Positions 49,384 through 61,093 of a DNA stretch of 64,000 nt are shown piece by piece (position 1 is the stretch's first letter; every line of letters begins with the position of its first letter). Made by a program: the position numbers and the translations under genes. This stretch comes from Orbilia blumenaviensis (lineage: Eukaryota; Ascomycota; Orbiliomycetes; Orbiliales; Orbiliaceae): positions 124,001 through 188,000 of the forward strand of contig JAVHNS010000008.1 in the NCBI GenBank assembly GCA_036872755.1, written 5' to 3'. A model generated the notes under the pieces. It saw only the letters and a list, made by a program, of their open reading frames with translations. It had not been told where the DNA came from and searched no databases.

Positions 49384-50457
49384 CTCTGGCTCTGGCTCTG
49401 GCTCGGGTTCTGGCTCTGGCTCTGGAGTTGGAGGTTTTTCAACGACCGCAGCTTTCTTACCCCAGAACCAACGACCTATTCCGGACGATTTCTCTTCCTT
49501 CTTTGCCTCTTCCGCCTTGCGTGCCTCCTCAGCCTCCCGCTCTCTTCGTTCACGCATAGCCCGCATCCTCTCCTGTCTCTCCTTCTTATCTCGTTCAGCA
49601 AGCTCTTTTTCTTCCCGCTCTTTCGCTTCTATCGCTTCCTGTTCCCGCCTCAGCCTTTCAGAGCGAGCTTTCCGCGCAGCATCCATCTCTGCCATTCGGG
49701 CAGCTTTTTCGGCGGCGGCAGCCTCTTCATGCTTGCGCATCATTTCTAGCTGCCTCGCTTCCTCTCGTTTTCTGTTCTCTTCCTCCATTTCTTCTAACAT
49801 TTTGAGCGCGGCTTGATCCTCTTCCTCCTTCCTCCTCTTCTCCTCCTCTTCCCTCTTCCGCCTTTCATCCCCGCCATCGTCACCTGCCCCACCGCCTGGT
49901 GTGTTCGGACTAATCGGGGTCTCTGGAGGATCATTGCTGCCACCGCCTCCCGATACCGAGTTGTTCCTATTCGTGTTGTTTCTGTTGTTCTGACCTCCCT
50001 TCTTCTTCTTCGCGTGTGATCTAACATTCGTCGGCTCTTGGGTCCAATCCGGACGGCACGGTGTGATTATCGCTGGTGAATACGGAGGCGGCGGCGGGAG
50101 AAGAATGTCGAGAACGAATGGCCCAGGGAAGTAAGGTGGTAGCGTCACATCATCGTATGTAGGAAGCGGTTCCTCGCATATTGTCGGCGGGTTGCCCTGC
50201 TTATCAACCGAACGTCAAAAATCAACCATCCATAACACCAACAGGCCCCAAGCATTTTAACAACCTTCTGGATCCAGACAAAAAGATACACTTACCTTTA
50301 GCGCATCCGCCGTTTTGGAACTTATCACCACCGCCACAGCATCGTACCGCGGTAACTCCACTTCGTCACTGGCATCCCTCAGGTACCCAGGGCACTCCCG
50401 TGCTTTATCCAATCCTCTCCATCCAATATCCTCGGTTGTCGTTAAAATATCGGCCAT
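43834..50457 (-). CDS. Very long Pro/Glu/Lys-rich, largely disordered protein with recurring W/F-G motifs (1875 aa, 5 exons)
   Basis: On the minus strand I join 50457-50296, 50196-48292, 47619-46904, 46751-46165 and 46091-43834; introns are 99, 672, 152 and 73 nt, and all joins keep frame (1876 codons). Residues 1-150 are the least biased and contain two short P-x-Y-D-x-V motifs (LPRYDAV and LPTYDDV). A long charged coiled-coil (about 160-295) follows, then a Pro-Glu dipeptide array (about 310-346), three 22-residue repeats ([22 protein letters not shown] type), more Pro/Glu linkers, Lys/Ala-rich helices, and a C-terminal RS/RE/HSHH-rich half ending [14 protein letters not shown]. Short aromatic-Gly motifs ([44 protein letters not shown]) recur between the linkers. 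I recognise no enzyme domain. Long disordered proteins of this composition in filamentous fungi include septal-pore and Woronin-body tethers (leashin, SPA proteins), but that link is only a guess from composition. The start 50457 (CACGATGGCC) was chosen because the upstream frame has no ATG. Confidence 0.78.
48799..48996 (-). repeat. Three tandem 66-bp (22-aa) coding repeats
   Basis: Three adjacent units encode V/I-E-K-[FP]-K-E-[KR]-K-[KR]-L-[KR]-E-E-[QP]-K-V-E-E followed by SHPP or APAP. The middle pair is nearly identical at DNA level, which points to a recent unequal duplication or gene conversion. Confidence 0.85.
49324..49432 (-). repeat. Pro-Glu dipeptide array
   Basis: An array of 6-base units (ggttct, ggctct or ggctca on the plus strand) encodes alternating Pro and Glu on the minus strand. 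Synonymous variation among units suggests an old, selected repeat and not a fresh expansion. Confidence 0.88.
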
Positions 50458-53400
50458 CGTGTATCGGGGTATGCGGCGACAACTACGGCGCAGCTCGTTC
50501 GCATGTTCCCTTTCCTCTCGTCCAGGGTCGTCGAATTTGCGAGGTTTCCGAATCGTATGATACCGACAGACAACGTATATGATGTTAATCCGCAGCAATA
50601 GAAATACTATTCCCTTTCGTTGCTTCCGAGATGACCAAAATGTAGGTGTTCCCCAAATAACTCCACGATAGGTTTGTTACTCTTTTCCCCCAGAATTCCG
50701 TAAAAACTCCCCTGGAAGTCGGGGATCCCTTTTCTTCCCAGAAATAAACACCTTGTCAATCCAGACCCGGAAATAAAAATAAAATAAAATAAAAACTCCA
50801 GAGAACTATAACAGGCCTGGGAACTGCTGAAAAAACAAAAAATGGGTCCCAAGAGGGAGGAATGTTCTGTCGTATATGTTGATATCAAGATCTTAAGATG
50901 CTAAAATAAAATAACAAAAACAAAAAGAATTGAAGGTCCAAAAGGAAACGTAACCCTTCTCTTTTAGCAAAGCCACAGCCTCATAATTATGTAAAAGAAC
51001 CCGCGAATAACAGTCAGCTTTTAACAAAACTAAAGAAATGGTAGTTAAGTAACCAGAAGAAGAACCGGGCCTGGCTCCTGTCTTGAGCCTTAATCTCGCT
51101 TGAGATGGGGACTCGGAAACCCAACAGATCGCAAGGGCAAAAGGGCAAGGCAAAGTTCACGGCCGAAACAACAACTGATGCGAAAATGGAACCTGTCAAA
51201 AAAGAGAACCAGTCGATAGATGCCGTAGCAAGAAGATTAAAAAAAGCCCCCGATGCGAAGAAAGAAAGAAAGAAAGACCCGTATTCAACCAAAATATCCA
51301 GAAAGAAAAAAATACGGTTAAAAGCACTGGTAACTGTCAGCGCTTAGGCTCCCTTTCGTTTTCTAACTGCGACTGAACAACCGGCACGAAACTCTGAAGC
51401 GGGAAAAACGGACGACGGAACGGCAAGGTGGGCAAAAGCGGTCCTTCGAAAGAGTGAAAATGAGAATGCAAAGACCCGTACAATCGTGGGGAAAATAACA
51501 ATATCACCCCCTTAAGGCTTAGACGCAAATTCAACGTGAAAAAAATATATCGTAGGCCAGTAATTTAAGACGTGTTAAAACTGTACATGCGCAGAAGAAA
51601 TAAATAATAATGAAAGAACCGTAAACCCGAAGAAGCGACCACGCAAGGTAGAAACACCAACCGGAAGCACTGGCGAAGAGGAAAGAACTAGGTCGTTTCG
51701 CTCGCTCGATAATTCGTGGAAATGTCGGGCCTCGTCTGAACTCGAAGCTTGCAGTTGTGTAAATGTTTGGTCCAAGCTTTAAACCCCCTCTTCTTTCTTT
51801 TCTTAAAAAACATGCGGGATCGGAGCTTTAAAGCTATCGCATCCCATCAGACCATCTATCTTCCCTCGGTCATGTCAATCAATCCTTTGGCGTGGGTAAG
51901 TAGCTTTCCGTCCTTAACCTGACCTTCCCTGCTTTCCCTAAACGTTTCACATATAGAAACCAAAAAAAGGGTTCTTCACCTCTTTCGGGATTATATTTAC
52001 TTCTTCGAGCCTTCTCAGTGGAGCCCTATACAGAAGCCAGAAAGCTCTTCTGATGTTAATAGGCAGTTCGGAAATCTAATGGCCCTGCCTATTTGTTACC
52101 ACAAGTTCCAGTCTCAAAACCCACGTTCTTTCCATTTCCCCTTCTCCAAAAATAATTATAAGCTACCACTTCCTACTAAGACATCAATCTAGCTACGTAA
52201 GGCAACGTAATGTAAGTAAAAGGTATCTGCAGTGGACATTATTGCAATGAGCTGCTGCTTCGGCGCATGCAATATCTGCATAACTCTGCTGCACGCCATC
52301 GAAAAACGCCCCCTTCCCCCCTCGCTTCGCATCTTTTTCTTTTCTTCAGTATAACACACATTTTGCATGGGCATGCTCATCCGATACATAGATCACAAGG
52401 GAGGGGCGGTTTTAGAAATATGCGCCTCGTGATGGATTTTATTCCTTCGATTTTTACGATTTCCGAACCCATTTAGCTGGACAAATTGGAAACCCCGCAA
52501 AAAGAAGCTCTGGTCGGAGAGAAGGCTTATTGGCACTAGTAAGGATGGAGTTTAGTGTTAGTGGGAGGAATTCGGTCGAATTCCGACGTTTTGTCAATTG
52601 TTCAGATGAACGCATGTATAACATGACCACTTTTTCTTGTTAAACCACCCTTCCAACGAAAAAATAGTTGGGAACCATCCGCTCGGGGCTGGAGCTACCT
52701 AGCTCGTTTATGGAGCTATCGGGCACCGATGCATATGGAGATTGTAAGCTCTCATGATCATCAGCATTTGAGGTCTTTTCTCTCTAAATTCTTACCCGGA
52801 AGAACTTCGAATGCGATCGCACGACATCCGTCGTACGGAACGGCTTTTCGCACAATGACAGCTGTCATCTTTGAGAAAAAAATTCTTCAAGGCGATTTTC
52901 CTTAGCAAAAATTCAAAAAAAATAAAGAGTTCAAAGGGAGTAGAAAAAAAAGGGAGCATCCAATGTAGGGCATCGCATGCGCATCGAATGAGCTTTTGCA
53001 TTGCTTGCATGCATCTTGCATTTCAACAAATTAAAATACCCAATTTCCAGCTCTCGTGCGACCCTATCAGAAGACGGTGCCTGCTTTCTTCCTCTGCGGT
53101 GGAACATCCAAGTTCGAACCGGCAAAAACCAATGAATTAATTGCTTCCAAGGATTAGAGCTTCAAAGATGCGCAGAAGCTTTAGGAAAAAAGGGTACTTC
53201 GACATCGATAACACCCCACCCTAAACATGAAGTACCAGATATCAAATCCAAAGTATCTATTGGCCGTATCATGCGCCTCTCACATCTCTCTGCATACCCA
53301 ATCAGGGATTTTCCAGGCGGCGAAAGTTCACCCGAGTTCCTATTTGCTGATAAAAACAGCTCCTGGCATCTGGCATGGAAGAGCTTGCCCCACACCCCCC

Positions 53401-54882
53401 ATCAAATCAGGCAGGATCTATTCAGTAACTTCTACTAGGACTTCGGGTATCTTGGTGGTATTTCACGCCAAAAGGTTAGTTTGACAGTACAGGCGGGAAA
53501 CGTGGGCGATACCAGTCGATAATCGAGCCTGAAAAGCTCAAAGGCAGGGTCCTTGTCGATTCGTCTTCGACCCACTTATTCAAATTATCGAATGACCAAA
53601 GAAATAGAGATTGAACCCTGCCGAATTCCCACACTCTTGGCTCCTTTCCTGCATCGTTTGACATCATTCAGTCTTGTAACTGTAGATATGCCTGCACGTT
53701 TGAAGAAGCTGTTGGAAGAATGCAAACGTAGATCTTGCGGTCTTGTGGAAGATTATGCAAAAGAAACGCCTTCGGGTTCTGTATTCGGTATGATCAAGCG
53801 AGCGTAGCCTTTCGGGATTTGACAGTCGGAAGCACGACAAAGAGAAAATTGGATACTGTTTGGTGAGAATAGTGATACGTAGATACGTTGAGACCTGGTG
53901 GAAGCTGTCAATCCGTCGGCATAACGAAAAGCCCAAGTCGACGTTCGTCGTCTGTTTGCCGAAGGCCCCCGCAGTAGCGCATTATTCGCGAAAATGCGCG
54001 AACAAAGCTGCAGTATGATGGTTATCACGACATATAGCGACACGCGATACTCGAATAAGATCTATAGAGCTCTGCCGAATCTCGGGGATTGGTCACCCCA
54101 GTCCCCGGGTTCCTCAAATTCGCTGCCTGTCTGTTATATGATATCATCCCGAAAACTTTTCTGTAAAAACCGAGTAACGCCACATTAGAAAAACAAATTC
54201 AAGACCCGCGCGGTACCCGTTAAGGCGGGGTTTTGTCCGGGGTATGAAGTTAACAAGACTGATATACACGGGTGTGTAGCATGTAGGTATGCACTATGTA
54301 CAATATCATTCACCAAAGAAACAAAAACTCCCCGACGAATCAAATGAAGACACAATCCAAAAGACACCAACCTATCCCCGCTGCTTTTGTTTAAAAATTT
54401 GCTTCCGGGAAACGCAAGAAAGACCCCCCACAATACCAATAAGCCGTGCATGAGCAAAGGTCATTCAAAAACTCCATAAACGATGATAGGAGCGAACGTA
54501 AGGACACACGCGCACACGTATGTAAAGATGATGGTACACCTGGAACGAAGGACGATGTCGCAAAAGGTAACGTCAAAAAAAAAAAAGTATGAACAATGCG
54601 TAAAGCAGGAATAAAACCACAGAAGAAAATGCTGATATTAAAGAACCCCTCTTCATAACTATCCAGCTAATATAGAAGACAGAAGACCATAACTATCAAT
54701 AACACCATAAAAAATAATCGCCTTTCTTGCGCCGGAAAAACGTTATAAAACAAACCCCTCCTGCTGCCTTTTCCAAAGAAACAAATAGCATGTTCTATAT
54801 GCGCCGGGACAACTATGAAGCATGATGATCGACAACGCCAAGCTCAAAGGAGACCAAGGATAGAGGTGGACTGATGGAAGAC
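50458..54882. other. Intergenic region between the long Pro/Glu gene and the 329-aa gene
   Basis: 4.4 kb with only a weak 48-aa candidate (51872-52079). The first kilobase is A-rich on the plus strand (pyrimidine-rich in the sense of the long gene) and probably holds that gene's promoter and leader. A frame at 53553-53807 contains a plausible stretch (MPARLKKLLEECKRRSCGLV) but has no supporting context. Nothing else could be supported. Confidence 0.55.
51872..52079 (+). CDS. Candidate 48-aa single-span membrane protein, 2 exons
   Basis: An ATG (51872) opens eight codons (MSINPLAW) that end exactly at a consensus donor GTAAGT. A 61-nt intron with a CCTAAAC branch-like site ends at ATATAG (51956), and exon 2 continues in phase for 40 codons to a TAA. 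The product has a basic KPKKG start to exon 2 and a central hydrophobic stretch (FFTSFGIIFTSSSLLSGAL). A pyrimidine-rich stretch precedes the ATG (from about 51783). Small mitochondrial or ER membrane proteins have this shape, but no family is recognised. Such a short model can arise by chance. Confidence 0.25.
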
Positions 54883-55999
54883 CTATTCCTTCAGAAGGTT
54901 ATCTCTGACCTGGTCCCTTCTGTCGCAAAGCGTGCTTTCTGCAAATTCCTGTGACCGGGGTTAGGATTCACGGGTGGCCCAAGGGATATGTTTAGACTGG
55001 GACTTACAATATATTGTCGGGCACTGTTAATGGTGCTGACACTTTGATCTAGGTATGCAACCACCTGCAGGGCGGTACCGGTGTCATGATGGTGATGGTG
55101 ATGGTGGTTAAAGTGGTGACCTTCCATATCCATACTGTCATCAACACTAGTTCTGTGGTTTCTGATATCTCTCTCCATAGCTTTTGCAAGACGGAGGGCG
55201 TGAAGGCTTTGGAGGGAGTTCCTGACGATTTCCTTTAGAAGTTCTTCGGGATCAGGAAGATTCGATTGTGGCTGGTTAAGCTGATGTGTCATCTGTTGAT
55301 AGGGGAATTCCTCAGTATAGGATGTGGCGGTTGAAACTGAGGCGTGTGGAGAGCTTTGTGAAGAAGCATCTGAAGACTCATCCTTCTTTTCAAGACAGAG
55401 GAGTTGCTGAACCATGAAAAGTGGTTAGTATGTTTTTACCTTTAAGATGGGGTTTATAGGTATATAATGCTTACAAATGCTTGAGCTAATGACCTGTTTA
55501 GATCAGCTGCTGAAGCCTCACTTGGCCTAACAGTGGTGGTTGGAACTGGAGGTCGAAGAAATGTAGGTGAGGGGGCAAGCTGAGGAGGGGGTGCAAGCCC
55601 TGAGTCTTGAAAAACGCTCCTCGTTGGCAACTTGCGTTTATTTGGAGACATCGACCCTGAAGTTTCATAGTCTCGATACGCGGCCTCCACCTCGTTATCG
55701 GATGGAATGGCACTGAGGCGGCGTGGGTTCTGAAGAGAAGGATAAGGGTCATTATAGGCGTGCGTATTTCGCCTAGCACGCTTAGCCGAGTTTGGAGGTC
55801 GGAATGAGGAGCGATGCGCCCCTGGGGTCGTGGGCGTGGCAGGGATATCTCGACCAAAAAATGATGGAGAGGACGGACAGTCCATGATCATATCCTCGTT
55901 CTGAGGAGAAATCGATGGAGACAATGGGGCGGCCCCGAATGTTGAAGTCCGGAAAAGCGGCGAGTTTGATGAGGATGATGTTGAAAGTAGTATTGACAT
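54883..55999 (-). CDS. Ser/Pro-rich protein with poly-His tract, unknown function (329 aa, 3 exons)
   Basis: On the minus strand I join 55999-55475, 55406-55008 and 54948-54883. The introns are 68 nt (branch TACTAAC) and 60 nt or less (GTAAGT donor, CCTAACC branch, CACAG acceptor), both phase 0. Reading through the second intron is also open, but splicing gives a better C-terminus (EFAESTLCDRRDQVRDNLLKE), so I prefer it. The N-terminal 175 residues are Ser/Pro-rich, with basic patches (NSAKRARRN and NKRKLP, likely nuclear signals) and TP/SP sites. Residues about 205-270 are helix-prone (LPDPEELLKEIVRNSLQSL), followed by a run of His near 274-284 and a second helix to the C-terminus. I recognise no domain. 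A nuclear regulatory role would be a guess. Confidence 0.7.
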
Positions 56000-58112
56000 T
56001 GTGACAGCTGTTATTTCGATCGTAGTGGGGAAAATGTATGTGATCTATAAGGAATTGAGGTTGGTGATTCCTCCCAATTGCAATATTGAAGGGGGGTTAG
56101 GAGATGGGCTTGATATCCTCTTGGCAGTATTTTAGTGGATATCGGCCGAGTGGTGTCCGCCGAAAGGTATTAAGTATTAAGACGCCTTTTTGCAATACCA
56201 ACTTCAACGTTATAAATTGTGAGACTGTAAAGTATTCCGGGTACAATTCTAAATCTCGTCGTATCAGCGCGGGTGCTTGATATAAGCGGCAGTTCGACGG
56301 CAGCGATATCGAAGAGCTTCTGTTGCAAATAATCTGGCAGAACAGTTGCTCTGAGAAAGCATTGTCCGAATAACTCGGAGAACCAGGGTCTAGAGGCGAC
56401 GTCTACGATACGGAGCCAGGCAGGAAGCTTGAGTTGTATATATACTATATACTCGAGTGCTCTCTAGGTATATGTGGTTGTATATATAATCCCCCCTTCC
56501 TCTTGGGTATCTAGATTAGATTTGTCTCGTCTCGACTTGATCCAAGCTCAGAAAAACCAGGATGTTCAGGTTTAATGGTGGTGGTGGTGGCCAGCAGTGG
56601 TACTACACGGCATCGGCAAATTGGTGCTTTAGCGAGTGGAGCTCAACCCCGAGCGGACAGGACAGGCAGCAAAAAAAAAGACAGGCAATGCACACAGATG
56701 GTCCAACAGGACGGGAACGGGAGATCGGAGGTGGAGGTGGGCAGTTAATCTCAAGCAGGAACACTCACGTTTTTAAAAAGGGGTCTGAACTTAATAGCAA
56801 TTTATTGCGTATTGCTTCTAGTTCATACACAGGATGCTTTAAATATTTTAAGAATATACGCTTTTTTTTTGGTGAATAGGCGAGGATTTGGAGCAAAAAG
56901 TCCGAGAAGTTGGGGTTATTTAAGACAAGAAGGTGAGCTGGGCCTTTGAGACCTTCAAGAGCCAGGAGTTTTAGCGGGTCAGCTTAGTACGAAACAAAGC
57001 TATGGCAGCCGATTCTGTTCAAGGAAATGTGCGGGCGGGAAAAAAGGGTGGGTAGGACGGCGGTGGTATGGGAAATTGTATGTATGGGAAGAAAAATTGG
57101 AATTCAGGAAAGAAAACCGAAAGAGGGGCTTCAAACAGCTAAAAGGAAAAGGCCAACTGGGAACCCAAGGTCATCTGTCAGGAGGAACCGGATACATTTC
57201 ACAAAGCGGCGTTTCCTTCAAAAACCCAAGTAGCTCGTCGCTCTTGACATGTTTCCTTCCCCTAGCTAAGCCGTTCAGGTACAAGCCAGTCCCGATCAGG
57301 GTTGGTCTGGGTGGCATGGATGCTGGCCTCGTGCAGGTCTTTTTCGTCATTACAAAGCTGGGCGGTTGGGTGGGAAGGGATTGGCCTGATCGTTCGAATG
57401 GTCACGGAATCTTCCTGCTTAATTTAGCCTCAAGAGGAGGCCGTTCGCCATCGGTTATAGACATTTGAGATTGTCTTTTTTATATGAGGTTGCAAAGACT
57501 GCAAATGCATTCATTCCTCGTTCGCCAACGAAGCTCTTGTGCCGTTCAAAGCTAGCTGGGGTTTGATGGCTTAGCTTAGCTGGCACCATCTCGAGTCGAG
57601 TCGAGTCAAACTGAACTTAACTCGTTTGCACACTGAAAGATATGGTTAGATCGCAGGAAATCATCCAAGACTGAAGAATGGAAACGAGGAGTAATATAGC
57701 GACTATACTTACTTGGGCACATAGTCTGCTAGGCATCCCAAATGGATATCGAGATCACATCGCCGACGCCGCGAACTTCTGCAGGAGGATTTTCTAGGTT
57801 TCTTCAGGGATTAATAATTCATGATCTAGCCTCACACCACCTGACCTTGAAGCCTCAGTGTGGCTGATAATCCATGACGCTGCAGCTGAAATGCAACATT
57901 TTCAACTCAGAAATGGTTTGGGCGAATAATAGTTTGAACCCAAAATACCGAAGTAAACTTGAATGCAATACACAGACGGGTTACTAAACTGGTCCCCCCC
58001 CTCGAAAGTTAAATAAAAAAATAAAATGAACCCGGGCCACTTCTTGGAGGCTGGTTTATGACATCAAATAAATTTCTTAAAAGGAAAATATTGGTCTGGA
58101 TATATATACTAT
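56000..58112. other. Intergenic region
   Basis: 2.1 kb between the start of the 329-aa gene and the end of the F-box gene. It includes the promoter side of the former, with CT-rich sequence on the minus strand. Frames at 56562-56879 and 57076-57468 overlap, are Gly/Lys-rich and lack support. Confidence 0.6.
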
Positions 58113-59951
58113 CTAGAAAACCCGCAGGTCGTAGAGAGACAGGGTACCCAGGGGATCCATGGGCCAATCCCGCAACATTTTACCATCCCAATGGTGCTCG
58201 CAAGCTTCTAGCGGGCGGGTCTCAATCTCTTGGATATCCAGAATTAATTCTTCCCATGATATCCTTCCCACCCAGTGTGTTTGCACCATACTTTCTCTTT
58301 CTTCCGTTGAGGACACTTCCTCTATTGGGTGCACGAAGTAAGAAGACTGAGGGCCACATCTTGTCCCAACATGATATTTCCCCAATCTTTCTCTGATGTC
58401 AACGCGTAGGTAGCATTGTCTCTTCCCGGTATCGTTTGTTAGAAAGTCAATTTTGCAAACATCCAATTGTAGATCGCTTTTTAAGACTGTCAAGATCTCG
58501 ATAATCTCGAGCTTTCCCGTGGTTTCGGAAAACGTTGACCTGCATACTAGCTCCTTTAGTGAGCTGGTACGCGTGGCATTGATCTTCAAAAACTGGATAA
58601 GTGGGTTTATTTGTATGGCGGCTTCGACAATTTCGAGCCTGCGCAATTTGGGTAGAATCGAATCGACGGAGATAGGGAATACTGGTTTAACCTCAGGAAG
58701 GATCCCCCAATATGTTGGCCGTCTGATAACTAGATCCTGGGCATTACGTAGAATGTCAAGAAATAGCGATGAGTTAGTGTGGCTTAAGTCCCAGCTGCCC
58801 AAATTCCTAAAGTTTTCCGGCAGAATGGATAACTCGACACGGTTCAAGTTCGCGAAGGCACGCTTACACCGTCGGGCGCGCGTTATAGCGTCAATACTGT
58901 TCAACGGATATGTTTTCGATGGTTGAGTCACAGTTCCTCCATAGGGCGTCCCATGCCAGGCTGTATGGGTCATGTTGGTTCTGATCTCGGAGATCTCGCG
59001 ACAAGCTGCAACGGCACAGGCTACTAAAGTTGAGTGGCAGGGTTCGAAGTATGGGGCATAATCTGGCCTCGAAAGGGAGCTTTCGCCTATTGTCCTCCTC
59101 TCGTGCTCGAACCAGTCGTGCCATGGTAACCTTTCTAGTTCCGGGTATTTTGCAATGAGTGTCTTGATGTGCGGGTTGTATCTTTTCCAGATAGCTGTTA
59201 GGGTGTCTCGAGGCGTCTCCCTACGAGACTTATATCGTGTCTCGAGGATCCTAACATTCGGGAGAGTTTTAAGGGTTTCTGTGAGTGTTCGACAAAAGGT
59301 TTCGTAAAACGAGTGATCACCTAAAGTTGACCAGACCTCTCGTTTTTTGTATTCATTCTGCCGCAATATTGAGTAAAGCGGAGAATTATGGGCTAATCTC
59401 GACCTGCTATAGAATGGCAAGCTAGCCGGCCTTCCCCCTATCCTGGAGTTCCGAGGTGATCGCAAAGCGTTTGATATGCCATATGTTATTTTAGAAACGC
59501 TACCCCGTCGAGCAGCTTGTGGGAGATCAGGGGACTCATTTCTTGCTTTGTAGTCTTCGCAGAATCTAATAAGTTTTTGATGGATAGAATCCGGGTATTG
59601 CGCAATTATTTGGTCGAAGCAGCCACGGCTAACAAGCCTAACGTAAGGATATGAAATGTCAAAAATGATATGCTTGATCTGAGCTCGGTCCTTCAAACTA
59701 CGGGATGCTAAACGCTTGAGCACGCCTATGTCTCTCTGTATATAAAAAATGGTATGCCGGGAACGTATCTCTTCGAGGCGTGAAGGAGGGAGTTTTAAAG
59801 ATACAGCTCGGGAGATGAACTGGAGGCCTATAAATTCCAAATCTGATAGGTAGTCACATATCTCCTGGAAGATGTCGTAGGGGAGGTCTAAAAAGGCGTT
59901 TGAATGTGCATCTGCGGCATTTATGTGCGCACGCCCGGTTGTAGCCCACAT
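58113..59951 (-). CDS. F-box protein (612 aa, single exon)
   Basis: An uninterrupted frame of 613 codons. Residues 19-60 form an F-box: FLDLPYDIFQEICDYLSDLE, with the usual L-P-x-[DE]-[IV] start and later FISRAVSLKLPPSRL. The F-box binds Skp1 in an SCF ubiquitin ligase, and the remainder would select substrates. The rest shows scattered leucine-rich segments (LPKLRRLEIVEAAIQINPLI, SLKELVCRS) like the irregular repeats of fungal F-box proteins, but no regular LRR array. Such proteins form large, fast-changing families in Pezizomycotina, so orthology is unlikely to be informative. The first ATG of the frame is used. It is divergent from the zinc-finger gene at 61094. Confidence 0.85.
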   Translation of the reverse strand: MWATTGRAHINAADAHSNAFLDLPYDIFQEICDYLSDLEFIGLQFISRAVSLKLPPSRLEEIRSRHTIFYIQRDIGVLKRLASRSLKDRAQIKHIIFDISYPYVRLVSRGCFDQIIAQYPDSIHQKLIRFCEDYKARNESPDLPQAARRGSVSKITYGISNALRSPRNSRIGGRPASLPFYSRSRLAHNSPLYSILRQNEYKKREVWSTLGDHSFYETFCRTLTETLKTLPNVRILETRYKSRRETPRDTLTAIWKRYNPHIKTLIAKYPELERLPWHDWFEHERRTIGESSLSRPDYAPYFEPCHSTLVACAVAACREISEIRTNMTHTAWHGTPYGGTVTQPSKTYPLNSIDAITRARRCKRAFANLNRVELSILPENFRNLGSWDLSHTNSSLFLDILRNAQDLVIRRPTYWGILPEVKPVFPISVDSILPKLRRLEIVEAAIQINPLIQFLKINATRTSSLKELVCRSTFSETTGKLEIIEILTVLKSDLQLDVCKIDFLTNDTGKRQCYLRVDIRERLGKYHVGTRCGPQSSYFVHPIEEVSSTEERESMVQTHWVGRISWEELILDIQEIETRPLEACEHHWDGKMLRDWPMDPLGTLSLYDLRVF

Positions 59952-61093
59952 TTTAGTTGACTATAGCTACCGGTGCTATGGCTGGCTAGGGGTCGATCCA
60001 TATACGGCGTGAGGTGCCTTAAGGAGAAATAGCAAGTTTACCGTAGCCAGGCTTGCATGCGTTGAGCCAAGTAGTGACTTTGGTGCGAAATGGCTAAGCT
60101 AAGTAGCTGGTTCTACCTACCTAGGTAGGTGGTAATGTAGCATGGGAAGTGCGTGCGTGCGGGTTGTAAGTCGGATCCCAGCCTGGTGTCACCTCGGGAG
60201 CAGGTCTTGCCAATTTAGGCAATATCGAATGCCAAGATTAGATGGATCAGATTAGATATTCAATATACAACGTTTGGAACGACGTATCAACACATCTTAC
60301 GTGGTCTGCGAGACCACATTTTCCTACCACTCCTGGTTCTCGTGATGATAATAAGGAATGCCATAGTAAGTGGGTGACGTCTTTGTCGTTGTATTGCTCT
60401 CGTAGAGGAGATGGATCTGGAGCTACCGTACCAATTGTCACTGCCGAAATTCTCAAATTTTTCCTTAAGAGATATTAGGATTATAGTAACTATGATGGAA
60501 TGTGTCATGGCTTCAAACATAATCTTGGATGTAAGGTTCCAAATTTTTTAGATAGGGGTTTATTGTACTTAGCAATGTAATGTATAAAGCAAAAGAATGA
60601 TTTCAAATGAATTGGATTACGTGGATAGTTTGTTTGGGCAATAGGTCAGGGAAGCGGGAGAGCAGAGCAACGGGTTTGCGCAAAGATTTGGGTATCCCCG
60701 GTTTCGAGGAAGGATGAGCGATCCCGATAAACCCGATAATAAAGTAGATATGGTTCTTACCATGGAAATAGATATGCATTATTGGAAGTAACTATGGTGT
60801 TTTACAAACGCTGTATGCTTTGTTTATGGCTAGGTAGCAACGGAAAATAAATAATGTATCTGGTATCGAGTTCAGCATTTGCGTGGGTGTGGATGCGTTG
60901 CTCAAATTTTGGGGAGTATAAAAACCAGATTCCTCCTTCCTTCCTTCCTTCTTCTGTTCCTTCTTCTTCTTCTTCTTCTTCTTCTTCTTCTTCTTCTTCT
61001 TTACCCTCAGCCACATTTCGAACCATCACCATCATCATTAAAATCATCACCATTTTTACCATCAATACTATCACCATAACTACCACGAACACA
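59952..61093. promoter_or_regulatory. Divergent intergenic region with TATA box for the zinc-finger gene
   Basis: 1.1 kb between two divergent genes. A good TATA element (TATAAAAA, 60917-60924) is followed by a pyrimidine block of TTCC and TTC units (about 60931-61001) and then an ATG at 61094. TATA, CT-rich tract, start is a common core-promoter layout in filamentous fungi. Frames on the minus strand across the CT tract are Glu-rich or Lys-rich artefacts. Confidence 0.5.
60961..61001. repeat. (TTC)n microsatellite
   Basis: About 13 TTC units, preceded by TTCC units, lying in the probable 5' leader of the zinc-finger gene. Confidence 0.9.
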
